Source: Selaginella moellendorffii
Lineage: Eukaryota; Streptophyta; Lycopodiopsida; Selaginellales; Selaginellaceae
Assembly (NCBI RefSeq): GCF_000143415.4
Contig: NW_003314277.1
Span: 741,878-805,877, forward strand
Length of the DNA stretch: 64,000 bases
Direction of reading: 5' to 3'
The notes under the pieces are model-generated. The model saw only the letters and a program-made list of their open reading frames with translations, did not search any database and had not been told where the DNA came from. A program made the translations under genes and the position numbers. Each line of letters starts with the position of its first letter. The first letter of the stretch is position 1. Below are positions 43,044-55,738 of the stretch, in pieces.

Positions 43044-44519
43044 ATGTTGTTGCGATTGAATCCAGAGCTCAAGGAGCCACCACCAGTAGCAGCGAGAAAG
43101 ACCCACGCGCTGGATCCCAAGCGCGTCCACTTCTTCAAGTCCATGCTCAAGCTCCACGGTGACGCCAAGAACCTGGACGCCGGGCGAGCGGTCCACCTCC
43201 AGATGATCACCAGCGGCTACCACCGCGACCGCTACCTCTGCAACCTCCTTATCCAGATGTATGGCCGCTGCCGCAGCGTCCACGACGCCATCGCCGTCTT
43301 CCACACCGTGAGCCGCAAGAACGTCTTCACCTGGACCATCCTCATCGTCGCTCACACCCACAACGGCCTCTTCTTCGAGGCCGTGGAGCTCTTCCGCGAG
43401 ATGGACGTCCACGGCGTCCAGTCCGACGAGTTCACCTTCTCCGCCATCCTGGAAGCCTGCTCCAACCTCGGCCTCGCCTTTCTCTCGCTCGGCAAGACCA
43501 TCCACTCGAGAATCCACCAGCAGGGCCTCAAACTCACGTCCGTCCTGGCGACTTCGCTCATCAGCATGTATGGCCGGTGTGGCTGCGTCAACCCGGCCGT
43601 GAAGATCTTCCACAGCCTCGAGAACCCGACGGTGATATGCTCCACTGCCATGATCGACGCGTATGCCCAGAACGGGCATATCGAACAGGCTGCGGAGATC
43701 TTCGAGAGAATGCAGCTCCAAGGCCTGGATCCCGACTTGATAGCCTGGACTGCGATGATGACGGCGTATAACCAGCTCGGGCATGCCAGAGAGGCGCTGC
43801 TTCTCTTCCGGAAGATGGACCTCCAAGGTCTCGAGCCGGACAGGTTTGCATTCGTCGCTGCTATTGATGCTTGCTCTAGCATCCCGTCACTGGAGCAAGG
43901 CACTGTCCTCCACTCTCGCTTGCTAGCCTCGTCGGTGGAATGCGATGGTGTCGTCGGGAACGCGCTGCTAAACTTCTACGCCAAGGCCGGGCTTGTTCAC
44001 GAGTCGAGGAGCCTCTTCTCGAGCATGAAAGTGAAGAACGTCGTCACCTGGAGTGCCATCGTCGCGGCCTATGCGCAGAACGGCCACCACGAGCCGGCAG
44101 TGGAGCTCTTCCGGGAGATGTTGCTCGATGGCATTGCCCCCAACAAAGTCACGTTTGTTAGCCTTCTCTTCTCGTGCAGCCATGCTGGGCTCGTCGACGA
44201 GTCGCTCTACTGGCTGAGCTCGATGCTGCCGGACTACTCCGTCAAGCCCCTGGAGCAGCATTGCGTGTGCGTGATCGACATCCTGGGACGGGCTGGAAGG
44301 CTGGACGAAGCCCAGAAACTCTTGTCCGCTCGAAGTGACTTCGACTCGGAGCTCATCCAGCTCGTCTCGGCCACGCTGCTCGGCTTTTGTAACGTTCATG
44401 GGGAGTTTAGTCGCGGCGCTGGCATCGCGGAGCAAGTCCTAGAGCTGGAGTCCGAGAAGGGACAGGCGTACATCTCAGTGTCGAACTTCTACGCGACAAC
44501 GAAAAATCCAGGTGAGTGA
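43044..44519 (+). CDS. PPR protein, PLS class with E-like end (PPR gene 1)
   Basis: A 491-aa single open frame starting MLLRLNPELKEPPP. An N-terminal stretch leads into P, L and S repeats (NLLIQMYGRCRSVHDAIAVF, NVFTWTILIVAHTHNG, TAMIDAYAQNGHIEQAAEIF, NVVTWSAIVAAYAQNGHHEP, VTFVSLLFSCSHAGLVDESL) and an E-like end (HCVCVIDILGRAGRLDEAQK). There is no DYW domain. Such proteins bind organellar transcripts, often for C-to-U editing. An out-of-frame ATG lies ten bases upstream (atgccgcgcg). At the 3' end ccag-gtgagt looks like a splice donor; joining it to 44,548 would fuse this gene in frame with the next PPR gene. Copies in units A and B are broken, so this is the only intact one here. Confidence 0.85.
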   Translation: MLLRLNPELKEPPPVAARKTHALDPKRVHFFKSMLKLHGDAKNLDAGRAVHLQMITSGYHRDRYLCNLLIQMYGRCRSVHDAIAVFHTVSRKNVFTWTILIVAHTHNGLFFEAVELFREMDVHGVQSDEFTFSAILEACSNLGLAFLSLGKTIHSRIHQQGLKLTSVLATSLISMYGRCGCVNPAVKIFHSLENPTVICSTAMIDAYAQNGHIEQAAEIFERMQLQGLDPDLIAWTAMMTAYNQLGHAREALLLFRKMDLQGLEPDRFAFVAAIDACSSIPSLEQGTVLHSRLLASSVECDGVVGNALLNFYAKAGLVHESRSLFSSMKVKNVVTWSAIVAAYAQNGHHEPAVELFREMLLDGIAPNKVTFVSLLFSCSHAGLVDESLYWLSSMLPDYSVKPLEQHCVCVIDILGRAGRLDEAQKLLSARSDFDSELIQLVSATLLGFCNVHGEFSRGAGIAEQVLELESEKGQAYISVSNFYATTKNPGE

Positions 44520-44540
44520 AACCACCATTTTGCTTACCTC

Positions 44541-47189
44541 ATGCAAGTGGAAACTTGCGAGATCTTTGCAACTTCGCTGCAATCCTGCGGAGAGATCAAA
44601 GACTTAGCACGAGGCAGAAAGATCCACGCAGAGATACTGAAAAGCAGACACGGGGGAGATAGGTACCTGGCAAATCGTCTCGTTGAGATGTATGGCAAGT
44701 GCCGGAGCGTCGAGGAAGCAAGAGCTGTTTTCGATGGCATCCTGCGAAAGAACGTCTTCTCCTGGACACTGATGGTCACAGCATATACCCGCAATGGGTA
44801 CTCCACGCCGGCTCTCGAGCTCGTCAAGCAGATGGTCTCTGAGTCCGTCAAGCTGGACAGAATTGCGCTCCTGCGAATCGTCGAAGCTTGCGACCAACCA
44901 GACGCTCTCGACCAAGCTCGAGAGCTCCACACAAGATTTTTCCCTGGAGCTGCTGCAGCTGGAGATGTTGTTGTAGCTACTGCTCTCGTCAACATGTATG
45001 GGAGATGCGGGAGCGTGAGCGATGCCAAGACCGTGTTTGACGAGATGCAGCACAGGAACATCACCTCCTGGAACGCGATGCTGGTTACGTACTCGTTGAA
45101 CCAGCGGAGTCTGGAAGCTCTTCGTTTCTTTCGCACCATGCTGCTCGAAGGCGTCAGGCCGGATAGCTTCACGTTCCTCAAATCGCTGGATGTGTGTTCT
45201 AAGTTAGGAGAGCCCGCTCTAGTTCACGGGGAGCTGCTCCATGCCTGTAGTGTCCAAAGCCAGGACAAGCCGGACGTCCTCGTTAGCACTTCCACCATCA
45301 ACATGTTTGCAAAGTGCGGTACCTTTCAAGACGCGTATCGTGTTTTCGAAGAGATGGAGGAGAAAAGTCCGGCTTCCTGGAGCACGATTATATCCGCTTC
45401 TGTCACTCATGGCTTCGACCGCGACGCTCTTCAGCTGTTTTTCCAGATGCAGCAGCAAGGAACAAAGCCGGACAGCTTTACTGCGGTCGCGCTGCTTATA
45501 TCCTGTTCCAACCTCTTAGCTCTGGAACATCGCAGGGTCCTCCACTTGATCAGTAGTGAGGAAGGATGGATCGAGTCGGACGTTGTCCTTGGAACCAGCC
45601 TCGTCAACATGTACAGCAAATGTGGAAGCTTGTACGAAGCGGAAGAAGTCTTCAAGAGGATGCCCACGAAAGATAAAATCTCGTGGACTGCCATGGTGAC
45701 TGCCTACGCTCAAAACGGCCGTAGCGAACAAGCCTCAAAACTCTTGCAGGAAATGCAGCAGCAGGAGCATCTTGATCCAGAGAAGTTCGCTTGGACTGCA
45801 GTTATCTCGGGACATGTCCAAGAAGGAAAAGCTGGCGAAGCTCTCGAGTTTTTCAGACGAATGGAGCAGGAAGGAGTGAAGCCCGATGCAATCACCTTCG
45901 TAAGCGCCGCGGATGCTTGCGGAATGATGGGAGACCTCTCAAGAGCCGTGGAGATCCATTCCAGGATCAGCCAGTCCTGGCCTTCAAACCAAACCGACGT
46001 TGTTCTTGGGTCTGCTCTGATCAAAATGTATGGAAACTGTCGAAGCCTGGCGGGTGCTGCTCAAGTTCTCGATGAAATGCCCCGTACCAACGTAATATCC
46101 TGGACGTCGATGATCCTCGCTTGCGAGCAGAACGAAGACAACGAAGCAGCCATCCATGTCTACCGAGCCATGCAGCTCCACGGCCACAAACCGGATCCTG
46201 TTACCATGGTCACTGTCATCAAAGCCGCTGCCAATCTCCACGACTTGAAACGAGGGATAGAGTTCCACGCACAAGCAGCTGCCTTCGGTTTTGCAACCTC
46301 CACCGTTGTTGGAAATGCTCTGGTCACACTGTATGGGACGTCCGGGGACTTGCAAGCAGCCGAGAACGTCTTCAAAGAGCTACTCCAACAAAGCGTCGAG
46401 GACGTTGTCACTTGGAACTCCATGCTCTCCGCCTGGAATCAAAATGGTCTGCCAAACCAAGCCTTGCGTACCTTCCAGAGAATGCTCCACCACGGTCGCC
46501 ATCCCGACAAGACCACCTTCGTCAATATCCTGAACGCGTGTGCCGGAGATCCTTCTAAGTTGCTCCAGGCGGTGAAGATCCACGCACTGGCTGCCGCTTG
46601 CGGCCTGGACTCCGACACTGACGTTGCTAACACTCTGCTACATATGTACAGTCGTTGCGGGAACTTGTCTCGAGCTCGAAAAGTTTTCCATGCTATCACC
46701 CAGAAGAACGTCGTTTCCTGGAGTGCCATGGCCGCAGCCTGTGCTCACAACGGTGACGCTGACGGAGCTCTACAAGCCTTTCGAGGAATGCTTCACGGAG
46801 GTATCCAGCCCAACGCCGTCACCTTCATCAGCATTCTGTCTGGATGCAGCCACACTGGTTTGATGGACGAAGCTGTCAGCTATCTGTACGCCATGAGCAG
46901 TGACCACAACCTCAAGCCCACTGTCCAGCACTATGCCTGTCTACTAGACCTGCTTGCCCGAGCTGGGAAGTTCCACAGAGCCGAAGAACTTGCTACTCAT
47001 CTGCCAAATCCTGTGGCCTGGAATTCCCTGCTCGGCGCTTGCTTGGTGCATGGTGACGCCGAAACAGCAGCTCGAGCAGCTGATACTGCCGCCAAGCTGC
47101 AGCCTCTCGACTGTGCACCGTACGTATCACTCTCGAACGCTATGTCCACTGGAAAGAATCTGAAAACAAAACTCAATTATTTCCAGTAG
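44541..47189 (+). CDS. PPR protein, long PLS class (PPR gene 2)
   Basis: An 882-aa open frame with no intron. More than 20 PPR repeats in P-L-S order (LANRLVEMYGKCRSVEEARA, NVFSWTLMVTAYTRNG, SWNAMLVTYSLNQRSLEALR, ISWTAMVTAYAQNGRSEQAS, NVVSWSAMAAACAHNGDADG) end in an E motif (HYACLLDLLARAGKFHRAEE), then a short unrelated tail (NLKTKLNYFQ). There is no DYW domain. If it edits RNA it would need a DYW partner. It starts 21 bases after the stop of PPR gene 1. Fragments of this gene turn up as junk in units A and B (3,603-3,727; 14,290; 30,628), showing that the pair was part of the duplicated segment. Confidence 0.87.
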   Translation: MQVETCEIFATSLQSCGEIKDLARGRKIHAEILKSRHGGDRYLANRLVEMYGKCRSVEEARAVFDGILRKNVFSWTLMVTAYTRNGYSTPALELVKQMVSESVKLDRIALLRIVEACDQPDALDQARELHTRFFPGAAAAGDVVVATALVNMYGRCGSVSDAKTVFDEMQHRNITSWNAMLVTYSLNQRSLEALRFFRTMLLEGVRPDSFTFLKSLDVCSKLGEPALVHGELLHACSVQSQDKPDVLVSTSTINMFAKCGTFQDAYRVFEEMEEKSPASWSTIISASVTHGFDRDALQLFFQMQQQGTKPDSFTAVALLISCSNLLALEHRRVLHLISSEEGWIESDVVLGTSLVNMYSKCGSLYEAEEVFKRMPTKDKISWTAMVTAYAQNGRSEQASKLLQEMQQQEHLDPEKFAWTAVISGHVQEGKAGEALEFFRRMEQEGVKPDAITFVSAADACGMMGDLSRAVEIHSRISQSWPSNQTDVVLGSALIKMYGNCRSLAGAAQVLDEMPRTNVISWTSMILACEQNEDNEAAIHVYRAMQLHGHKPDPVTMVTVIKAAANLHDLKRGIEFHAQAAAFGFATSTVVGNALVTLYGTSGDLQAAENVFKELLQQSVEDVVTWNSMLSAWNQNGLPNQALRTFQRMLHHGRHPDKTTFVNILNACAGDPSKLLQAVKIHALAAACGLDSDTDVANTLLHMYSRCGNLSRARKVFHAITQKNVVSWSAMAAACAHNGDADGALQAFRGMLHGGIQPNAVTFISILSGCSHTGLMDEAVSYLYAMSSDHNLKPTVQHYACLLDLLARAGKFHRAEELATHLPNPVAWNSLLGACLVHGDAETAARAADTAAKLQPLDCAPYVSLSNAMSTGKNLKTKLNYFQ

Positions 47190-47226
47190 AACTGGAGTCA
47201 GTACAAAAAGTTGTGTTTATGAACCA

Positions 47227-50200
47227 CTACTTGATGGAGCCGCTTGCGAGGGATGCCACCTTGCAAACTCCACCAGTGGTTGAGAATGGTGCTCCCTTGT
47301 ACACTGCAATCAGCTCACTGCTTGTCTGCAAATCAGGCTGTACGACTGCCCAGTCTTTAGGCTTGAGCACAGCGTCAGCGTCGCCTTCATACCCCGGACA
47401 GGTTACTCTCTCGCCGATAACAGCACCTTCAGGAGGCTCTACCAATTCCACCTGCAGTGCAAAATGATCGGTTTAGTATTGACGCTGCCTAAAACCGGCA
47501 AGTGTTACCTTTGTCTCCTCCTTGTTTGAAGCTGCGAGAACCATCGCTTGAGACAGCACTCCTCGCATCTTCGCAGGCTTGAGATTACAGATGACGCAAA
47601 CTCGCCGATTCTGTAGAAAAAGAAGCCATTAAGAAGAAACGAATCTCAGTAGATTTACCTCCATCTCCTCTAGTGGTATGAACTTCACCAGACCGCTAAC
47701 AACCGTCCTCGGAGTGTCTTCACCGACGTCAATTTCTTCAACGTACAAAGAATCTGCATTCGGGTGCTTTGCAACTTTGACGATCCTGCCTACTCTGATA
47801 TCAGCCAGTCTAATGTCCACAGGTGTCTTAACATCAGCGGCGTTAACAGTGGCGTTCTTTTTCTTCGGTTTGGCATCAGCCTTAGTCTTGATATCTGCTT
47901 TTGCTTTGACGTCCGCTTTCTTTGCTGCTTCTTCCGAGGAAGCACGCTCAGCCTGAGACCCAGCAAACCTTTTACGGTACGCCTGAACTTCCTCGTCACT
48001 CTGAAAAAAGAGAAAATCAAATTGACGAAGGAAACAAAAAACAAAACCAAATTTTGAAGTACCATCTCAAAGAATATTGTATCGGGTTGTCCAATGACAT
48101 GACCATCTCGGAGGAGAACCCAGGGAGTCCTGAAAGCCTCCACATCCGCATCAATGAGCGAAAGATCGGATAAGTCTAATCCTAATTGTGATGCGACCTG
48201 TAAAGAAGTCAAGAGAAGCTCTCAACTGAAACAGTTTGTTCTACCTTCTTTGAAAAGGATGGCATGAACGGCTCGAGAATGGTCGCCAAAATCTTAACAA
48301 GACCAATTGCTGTCCTTACAACTATATTGCAAGACGGGCGGTCTTCTTTATAGAGGCGCCAGAATTCCGACTCCTACGGGATCAGCCCATTAAATTTGAA
48401 CGAGATACAGTCACGTAAAAACTTACTTGCAAGTAAGAATTGCCAAGGCTTGAAATGCTCATCGCTACCTTCAGTCCGTTTTTGAGTTTCGTCTGGAATG
48501 CAGAAAGTCAGACGAACACTAAGAAACAAAACACTCAGTAACCTTCTCCATCGAGTCTACGTATTGCTGAAGAAGCTCTGACACTTCTTCTGCAAGTTTC
48601 ACGGTCAGCGCATGCTCCTCTGCACCCGGAGCATCAGGTATCTTTGAACTGTATCCTTGGCCTGGATAAAAGATCATAAGCATAGAGGCGCATTCATTCT
48701 TTCCCACCTTCAGGTTTTGCTAAGAAGCTCAGACACCTGTGAACGAAATTCCCAAGGTTTTTTAACAGCTCATTGTTTTGTTTAGCCTGCAAGTCGGCCC
48801 AGCTGAAGAACGTATCGGCAGCCTGAAATAAAAATATTGGTCGTTTCTTTTGCGGAACTGGATAAAAGTTATAAAACTCACCTCTGGACGAATGGAGAGA
48901 AGATAGTATCTCCAGACCTCAACAGGAACATTCGTATCTTGTGCATCGTTGCCAAAAACTCCAATGCCCGCACTCTTTGAAAACTTAGCTGTTTAAACTT
49001 CACCAGTTAATACACGCATACAACAACTGAGATGACATACCTCCTTCATAATTCAGATACTCTGTGGCACTCAATGTTTTCATCATCGTCCAGCGCTCGC
49101 CCGTTCCCAACAAGGTGCAAGGAAAAATCACCTAAAATGGATGTCAGAAACCAGACGACTACACTGAATACAACAATGTCTCACCGTGTGAAACGTCACA
49201 TTGTCTTTCCCCATGAACTGAAAAAGCTCAACATCTTCCGACTTCCACCATTTCTCCCATTCGGGAGTGTAGTTTGCAGTGATCGAAATGTAGCCAATAG
49301 GAGCATCAAACCAGACGTAGAACACCTAAAGGAGGCTCTCGTCAGTTTAGAAAACATCAGGCTCAAAAATACCTTGTCCTCGAATCTGGGTAAGGGAACC
49401 GGAACTCCCCACTTGAGATCGCGCGTTATACATCTGCCCTTCAAGCCATCTCGGATCCATGCATTCGTGATCGTAATAGAGTTTGAACTCCAACCACCAG
49501 CTATAGATGTTTTCTCGACGTAATCCACCAGCTCGTTCTTTATCTTGGGCAGATCAAGGAACAGATGCGTTGTTTCTCTTAAATGAGGACTACTGTTGCA
49601 AATCTGCATGAAGCCGAAGAAATATAACGTACAAGTGATTGACAATCTTACCTTGCACTTTGGTTCGACAAGCTCCCCCGGGTTTAGAACGTGCGTACAC
49701 TTCTCGCATTGGTCACCTCTGGCCGTCATTCCACACTTGGGACAAGTGCCAATGACGAATCTATCAGCAAGAAACCGCTGGCAAGACTCGCAGTAAAGCT
49801 GAAACAAATACCCGTCAGAGAGACAGAGAAAGAAAGAAAAACTCTACATGCCTGATTAATCTTGTCTTCATAAAGCCTATCTTGCGCAAGCAGCTTCTTG
49901 AAAATCGACTGGCAGATCACAGTTTGCTCGGGGCTAGACGTTCTCCCAAACTTATCGAATCGGATATCAAACCAGTCATAGACTTTCTTGTGCACGTCGT
50001 GGTACCTTGGACAAAAGTCGAAGATTTTAGCTCTCGTACTAGGAAGAACAAGGGTAAAGAGCAACTCTTACTTGTCACAAATCTCCTTTGGGCTCGTCTT
50101 CTCTTCCAGGGCCTTAGTCTCAGTCGCTGTGCCGTATTCATCCGTCCCACACATGTAGATGATATTGTAGCCCCGCAGTCGGCCATATCTCGCGAAGACG

Positions 50201-50430
50201 TCGGCGCTCAGCACAGCTGCAACAGTCGCAAACTAGACTAAGAAAGATTTCGACAGAAATTCGATCGCGAAGGAAGAAATCCTCGAAATATTTCGCTGGA
50301 AAGAATCAGGCAAATCGCGAGATCAACACTTACATCCGATGATATTTCCGAGATGCGGCACGTTGTTCACGTATGGCAGCGCCGATGTGACGAGGATGTT
50401 CCTCCGCCCCGCGCACGGCAGCTTCGCCAT
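47227..50430 (-). CDS. MetRS: Methionyl-tRNA synthetase, cytosolic type with EMAPII-like C-terminus
   Basis: About 16 exons with short introns. Exon 1 (50430-50334) and exon 2 (50216-50072) carry the class I signature [11 protein letters not shown] and [14 protein letters not shown]. Next come the zinc knuckles (CESC...CPKC and CEKC...PKC), the tryptophan-rich catalytic block [12 protein letters not shown], and [12 protein letters not shown], the plant and animal form of KMSKS (near 48,980). An alpha-helical anticodon-binding region follows. A lysine/alanine linker ([15 protein letters not shown]) leads to the tRNA-binding domain ([41 protein letters not shown]). The enzyme charges tRNA-Met in the cytosol. 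All exons join in frame where I checked, so this looks functional. The start lies 114 bases from the stop of the SNF7 gene on the same strand. Confidence 0.92.
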
Positions 50431-50544
50431 GGCTAGAACCCTAATCCCCAAAACCCTAAAACAAAGTGGCTCTAAAACTCTCTACTTCGGAATAAAACCA
50501 TGGCAAAGAAGAATACAATGGGATGGATGGAAATGCTTGGTTTT

Positions 50545-51523
50545 TTACAGGGCCATTTCCGCCTGTAAGGCCGCTAGTTCATCGTCCTCGGCTACGTTGG
50601 TGGCAGGGACCCGTTGTTGAGGAACTTGAGCTTGAGGAGCTCGGCTTGGAACACGATTTGGAGCTGGGATTGGAGTCGGAGCTGCTGTCGCTGGCTTGAG
50701 CAATTGTTCTTCCAACTCCGCTCCTTCCAAATCCTCGAGCTCGGCCTCCAAATCATCCTGGAACAGATAAGAAAGATCAAACAAAGCTTAGAGTGTCTCT
50801 TTTTCTCGGATCTCTTACGTCGTCAAATTCGCCGGCAGCACCGAATGGAGCCGAGAGAGCTTCCTGGATTTGCTTGATGTTCTCGGTCTGCTCGTTCACC
50901 TCATCCATAGTTTTGTCTACGTCGTCGATGTTCCTGAGAGATGACCAACGAGCTGATGAATGGAGAAAACAGAAAAACCTTGAAGAGAACTTACGTAGCT
51001 TTTTGGATTGCTTTCATGGCTGCAGCTCCACTTCTCAGAGCGTCGACTGTTTCCGTGGTTGCCTTGGCGCCCTCAAGCAAAATCATCTAGCAAAAGCACA
51101 CAAAACCATAAACCCAATCACCACCAATCTTTTGAAGTCAAAAGAAGAGAAGACTCTTACTTGATCATGAATTCGCAGCTGAAAGTTTCCTAGTTGCTCG
51201 ATGTGAGTCTCGTAGATCTTCTTTTTCTTGAGGCAAGCAATAGCAGCTGCACTAGATCACCATCTCTGAGCTTCATGAAAACAATCTCTATGCTCACCTT
51301 TCTTGTTCTTAACACGCGTGTACTCTCTGGCCTTCTCGATCTCCGCCGCGATCTTCTTCTGGAGCACCCTCTCCTTCTTCTCTAGCATCTCCAAAGTCTA
51401 CAAAAAAATTCGATCTCCAAAGCTAAAGAAGCAAGAGATCCAAAAACACACCTCATTTAGCTTGTCGAGCGTAGTCAAAGTCGATGGCTCAACCTTGGGC
51501 TTGCCAAACATCCGACTAAACAT
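50545..51523 (-). CDS. SNF7: ESCRT-III subunit SNF7/VPS32 (CHMP4)
   Basis: Exon 1 (51523-51452) encodes MFSRMFGKPKVEPS...KLNE. Exon 2 starts at 51397 with TLEMLEKKERVLQKKI, and further exons give IACLKKKKIYETHIEQLGNF, ALRSGAAAMKAIQKATNIDD and VDKTMDEVNEQTENIKQIQE. The end is the acidic tail (DDDDLEAELEDLEGAELEEQ) and NVAEDDELAALQAEMAL, the C-terminal MIM-type helix. The protein polymerises on endosomal membranes to bud vesicles into multivesicular bodies. Basic N-terminal and acidic C-terminal halves fit the family, and its length of about 220 residues is normal. Confidence 0.92.
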
Positions 51524-53027
51524 GGCTGCTGCCTCAGGAGTCCGATCAGATCGCCCAGGAATTCCACTCGCCTAGCACTACGATCTATCGATCGCTAAAG
51601 AAACTCCCATCCACAGCCCCAGGGCAGCGCATTGACCGATCGCAGCACCGTGTGGAGCACCCAGTCCAAGCCTAGGGCGCCCGAAAAGCCTACCTTCGCT
51701 TTCTCTGCGCTCCAGTCGCCTTCGTTACCCTATTTCCTCTGAGAAAATGCGCAGGGAATATGCGCTTTAATACCGCCGGGAATCGAACCGTTAAAAAACA
51801 AAAGTTTAAGAAGATGCAGGGTTCGATTCCATTGACGGACAAAGTCCACGTTGACTGAAACTCTGACCATTAGAGTTTACTGTAACTTTGACCATTTCAT
51901 TCAAGAACCCTAAATGAAACATCGTTTGGATGATGTGACTTTGGATTAAATTAAAGTTCCCAGACTGAGGGAACAAGCTCGTCCACGATGGACAATCCCT
52001 CCCCAACCACAGAATCTCAAGACCTAAAAGCTGGGAGGCGTCGAAAGCGCCACCTCGATCGAGCCGCTGGCGCCCCACCAGTCTAGATCATCCACCGTCA
52101 CTCTGCAAACGTCCTAGAGCATCTTTCCTGCAGTGGACACGAATCCTCCACGATTCTTGGTGCCAGCATACGTTTTCAGAAGGGGGTCTGGACAAAAGAG
52201 ACACACTGAAAATAACAAGGACAATAATGATACAATATACTATAGCAAATGTTTGATGGGGGAGTGATCAATTAGATTTTGATTTCGATGATCCATCAAT
52301 CGGTCACTCACATTTTTTGACGGGTTCGATCCCATGCGTCTGATTGGGCACAAAAACATTAATGGATTTAAAATATGTAATAATAATAATGATATTTTGA
52401 TCGTTCTCTCACATTTTTAATTTGGGTGATCAATCAATTGCTCTCTCACAGATAGTCGAGTCTATAACGAGCTAGGTTTTCACGAGCTAACTAGGAGGAT
52501 ATAAAAGCCTCGTCGTCTCGAGGTGTGAAATTTTTGAGGGAGCCAAGAACACGCGACAAAAGAACAAAGGGTGTCACAGTTTGAGCGGTGGAGCTCCAAC
52601 GGTGAGTGGGTGTGACGCTGATCCCACAACGAAAAAAAATACTCAAAATATTCCTCTTTTATATACAATTCTCCCTCATTTTTTCTATCCATTTTTTAAC
52701 AAAAAACAATCTGGAAAGAGACCATTTCTCCACAAAATTTGCACTCGCCAAGTGTTGCGCGTCACACACCGCCGCGCTAAACGCATGAAGGTTAGGTTAG
52801 AATAAGTTCTGGAATATTCTCCGGGCCTAGACAGGTTTGGTGTAGGTTTGGAGGCGCTTTACGAATATTTAGGGCTGCCGAGGCCCCGGCATTTCCTCTC
52901 AGCTGGTTTCGCTCGATCGATCGATCGCATCGGGCGCTCTCTCCCACCTCGCAGCTCAGTTCTCGATCGGCTCCTCTAGATTAGCTCCTTCTATTCCTTT
53001 GATTGCTCGCGTCTTGCTTGCTCGAAT
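51524..53027. promoter_or_regulatory. Divergent promoter region between SNF7 and MIPS
   Basis: 1.5 kb with no gene. It should contain the promoters and leaders of both flanking genes. The last 150 bases before MIPS are CT-rich with gatcgatcgatcg. Two loosely similar blocks occur near 52,260-52,320 and 52,400-52,450 (gat-gatc-atcaat...ctctcacat). Nothing else is supported. Confidence 0.45.
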
Positions 53028-55161
<2,134 letters not shown>

Positions 55162-55738
55162 GAGGATGAATGGTAGATGGAAGGAAGCAAAGGATGATCC
55201 AAGCAAAGCAACCAAAGTTGTGTGAAGAAAAAAGAAAACAATCCAGAAAACAATCCATTGTTGTTGGAGATGGAGGGGATCGGTAGTCTTCGTGATGTTC
55301 TCGTCCATCATTGTAATGCCGCTGTGGCCGCAGATTTTTTCGATCAAGCAAGATCTTGTCTTTTATCTTCTAAGTTCCTTTTTTTTCTTTTTCCTGGGTT
55401 TTAAAGTCCCGGCATTTCGCCATGATTTTAGAGAAAGAAGGTTTTCACTTGATCGAAACAGAAAACTTCTCGGTGATCTCTCTCTCACAAGTTGCATGAG
55501 CTTGGATCTTGGTAATAAGTTATACAGTTTAGTAAGAGCTCTCTCTCTCTTTCTCTCTGTTTTTTTTGTTCTCTTAGGTAGTGTGTGCTCTTCGCGGGTA
55601 CGAGCCATCATGGATTGAACCAACAAAGAAGAGAGAGAGAGAGAGAGGGGAGGGGAGCGTCTAGGAGTTTAGTTTCTAGCGCAAAGGAAGGATTTTGCGG
55701 GATCTAGGAGGAGAGACGAAGAAGAAGAAGAGAGAATC
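55162..55738. other. Intergenic, 3' region of MIPS and promoter of LysM gene
   Basis: T-rich downstream sequence of MIPS, then a GA microsatellite at about 55,629-55,647 and purine-rich DNA up to the LysM start codon. No gene recognised. Confidence 0.5.

Noticed and set aside
43035-43045. Upstream ATG (atgccgcgcg) as the true start of PPR gene 1
   Set aside because: It is out of frame with the PPR repeats and soon loses protein-like composition; the ATG at 43,044 opens the full frame.
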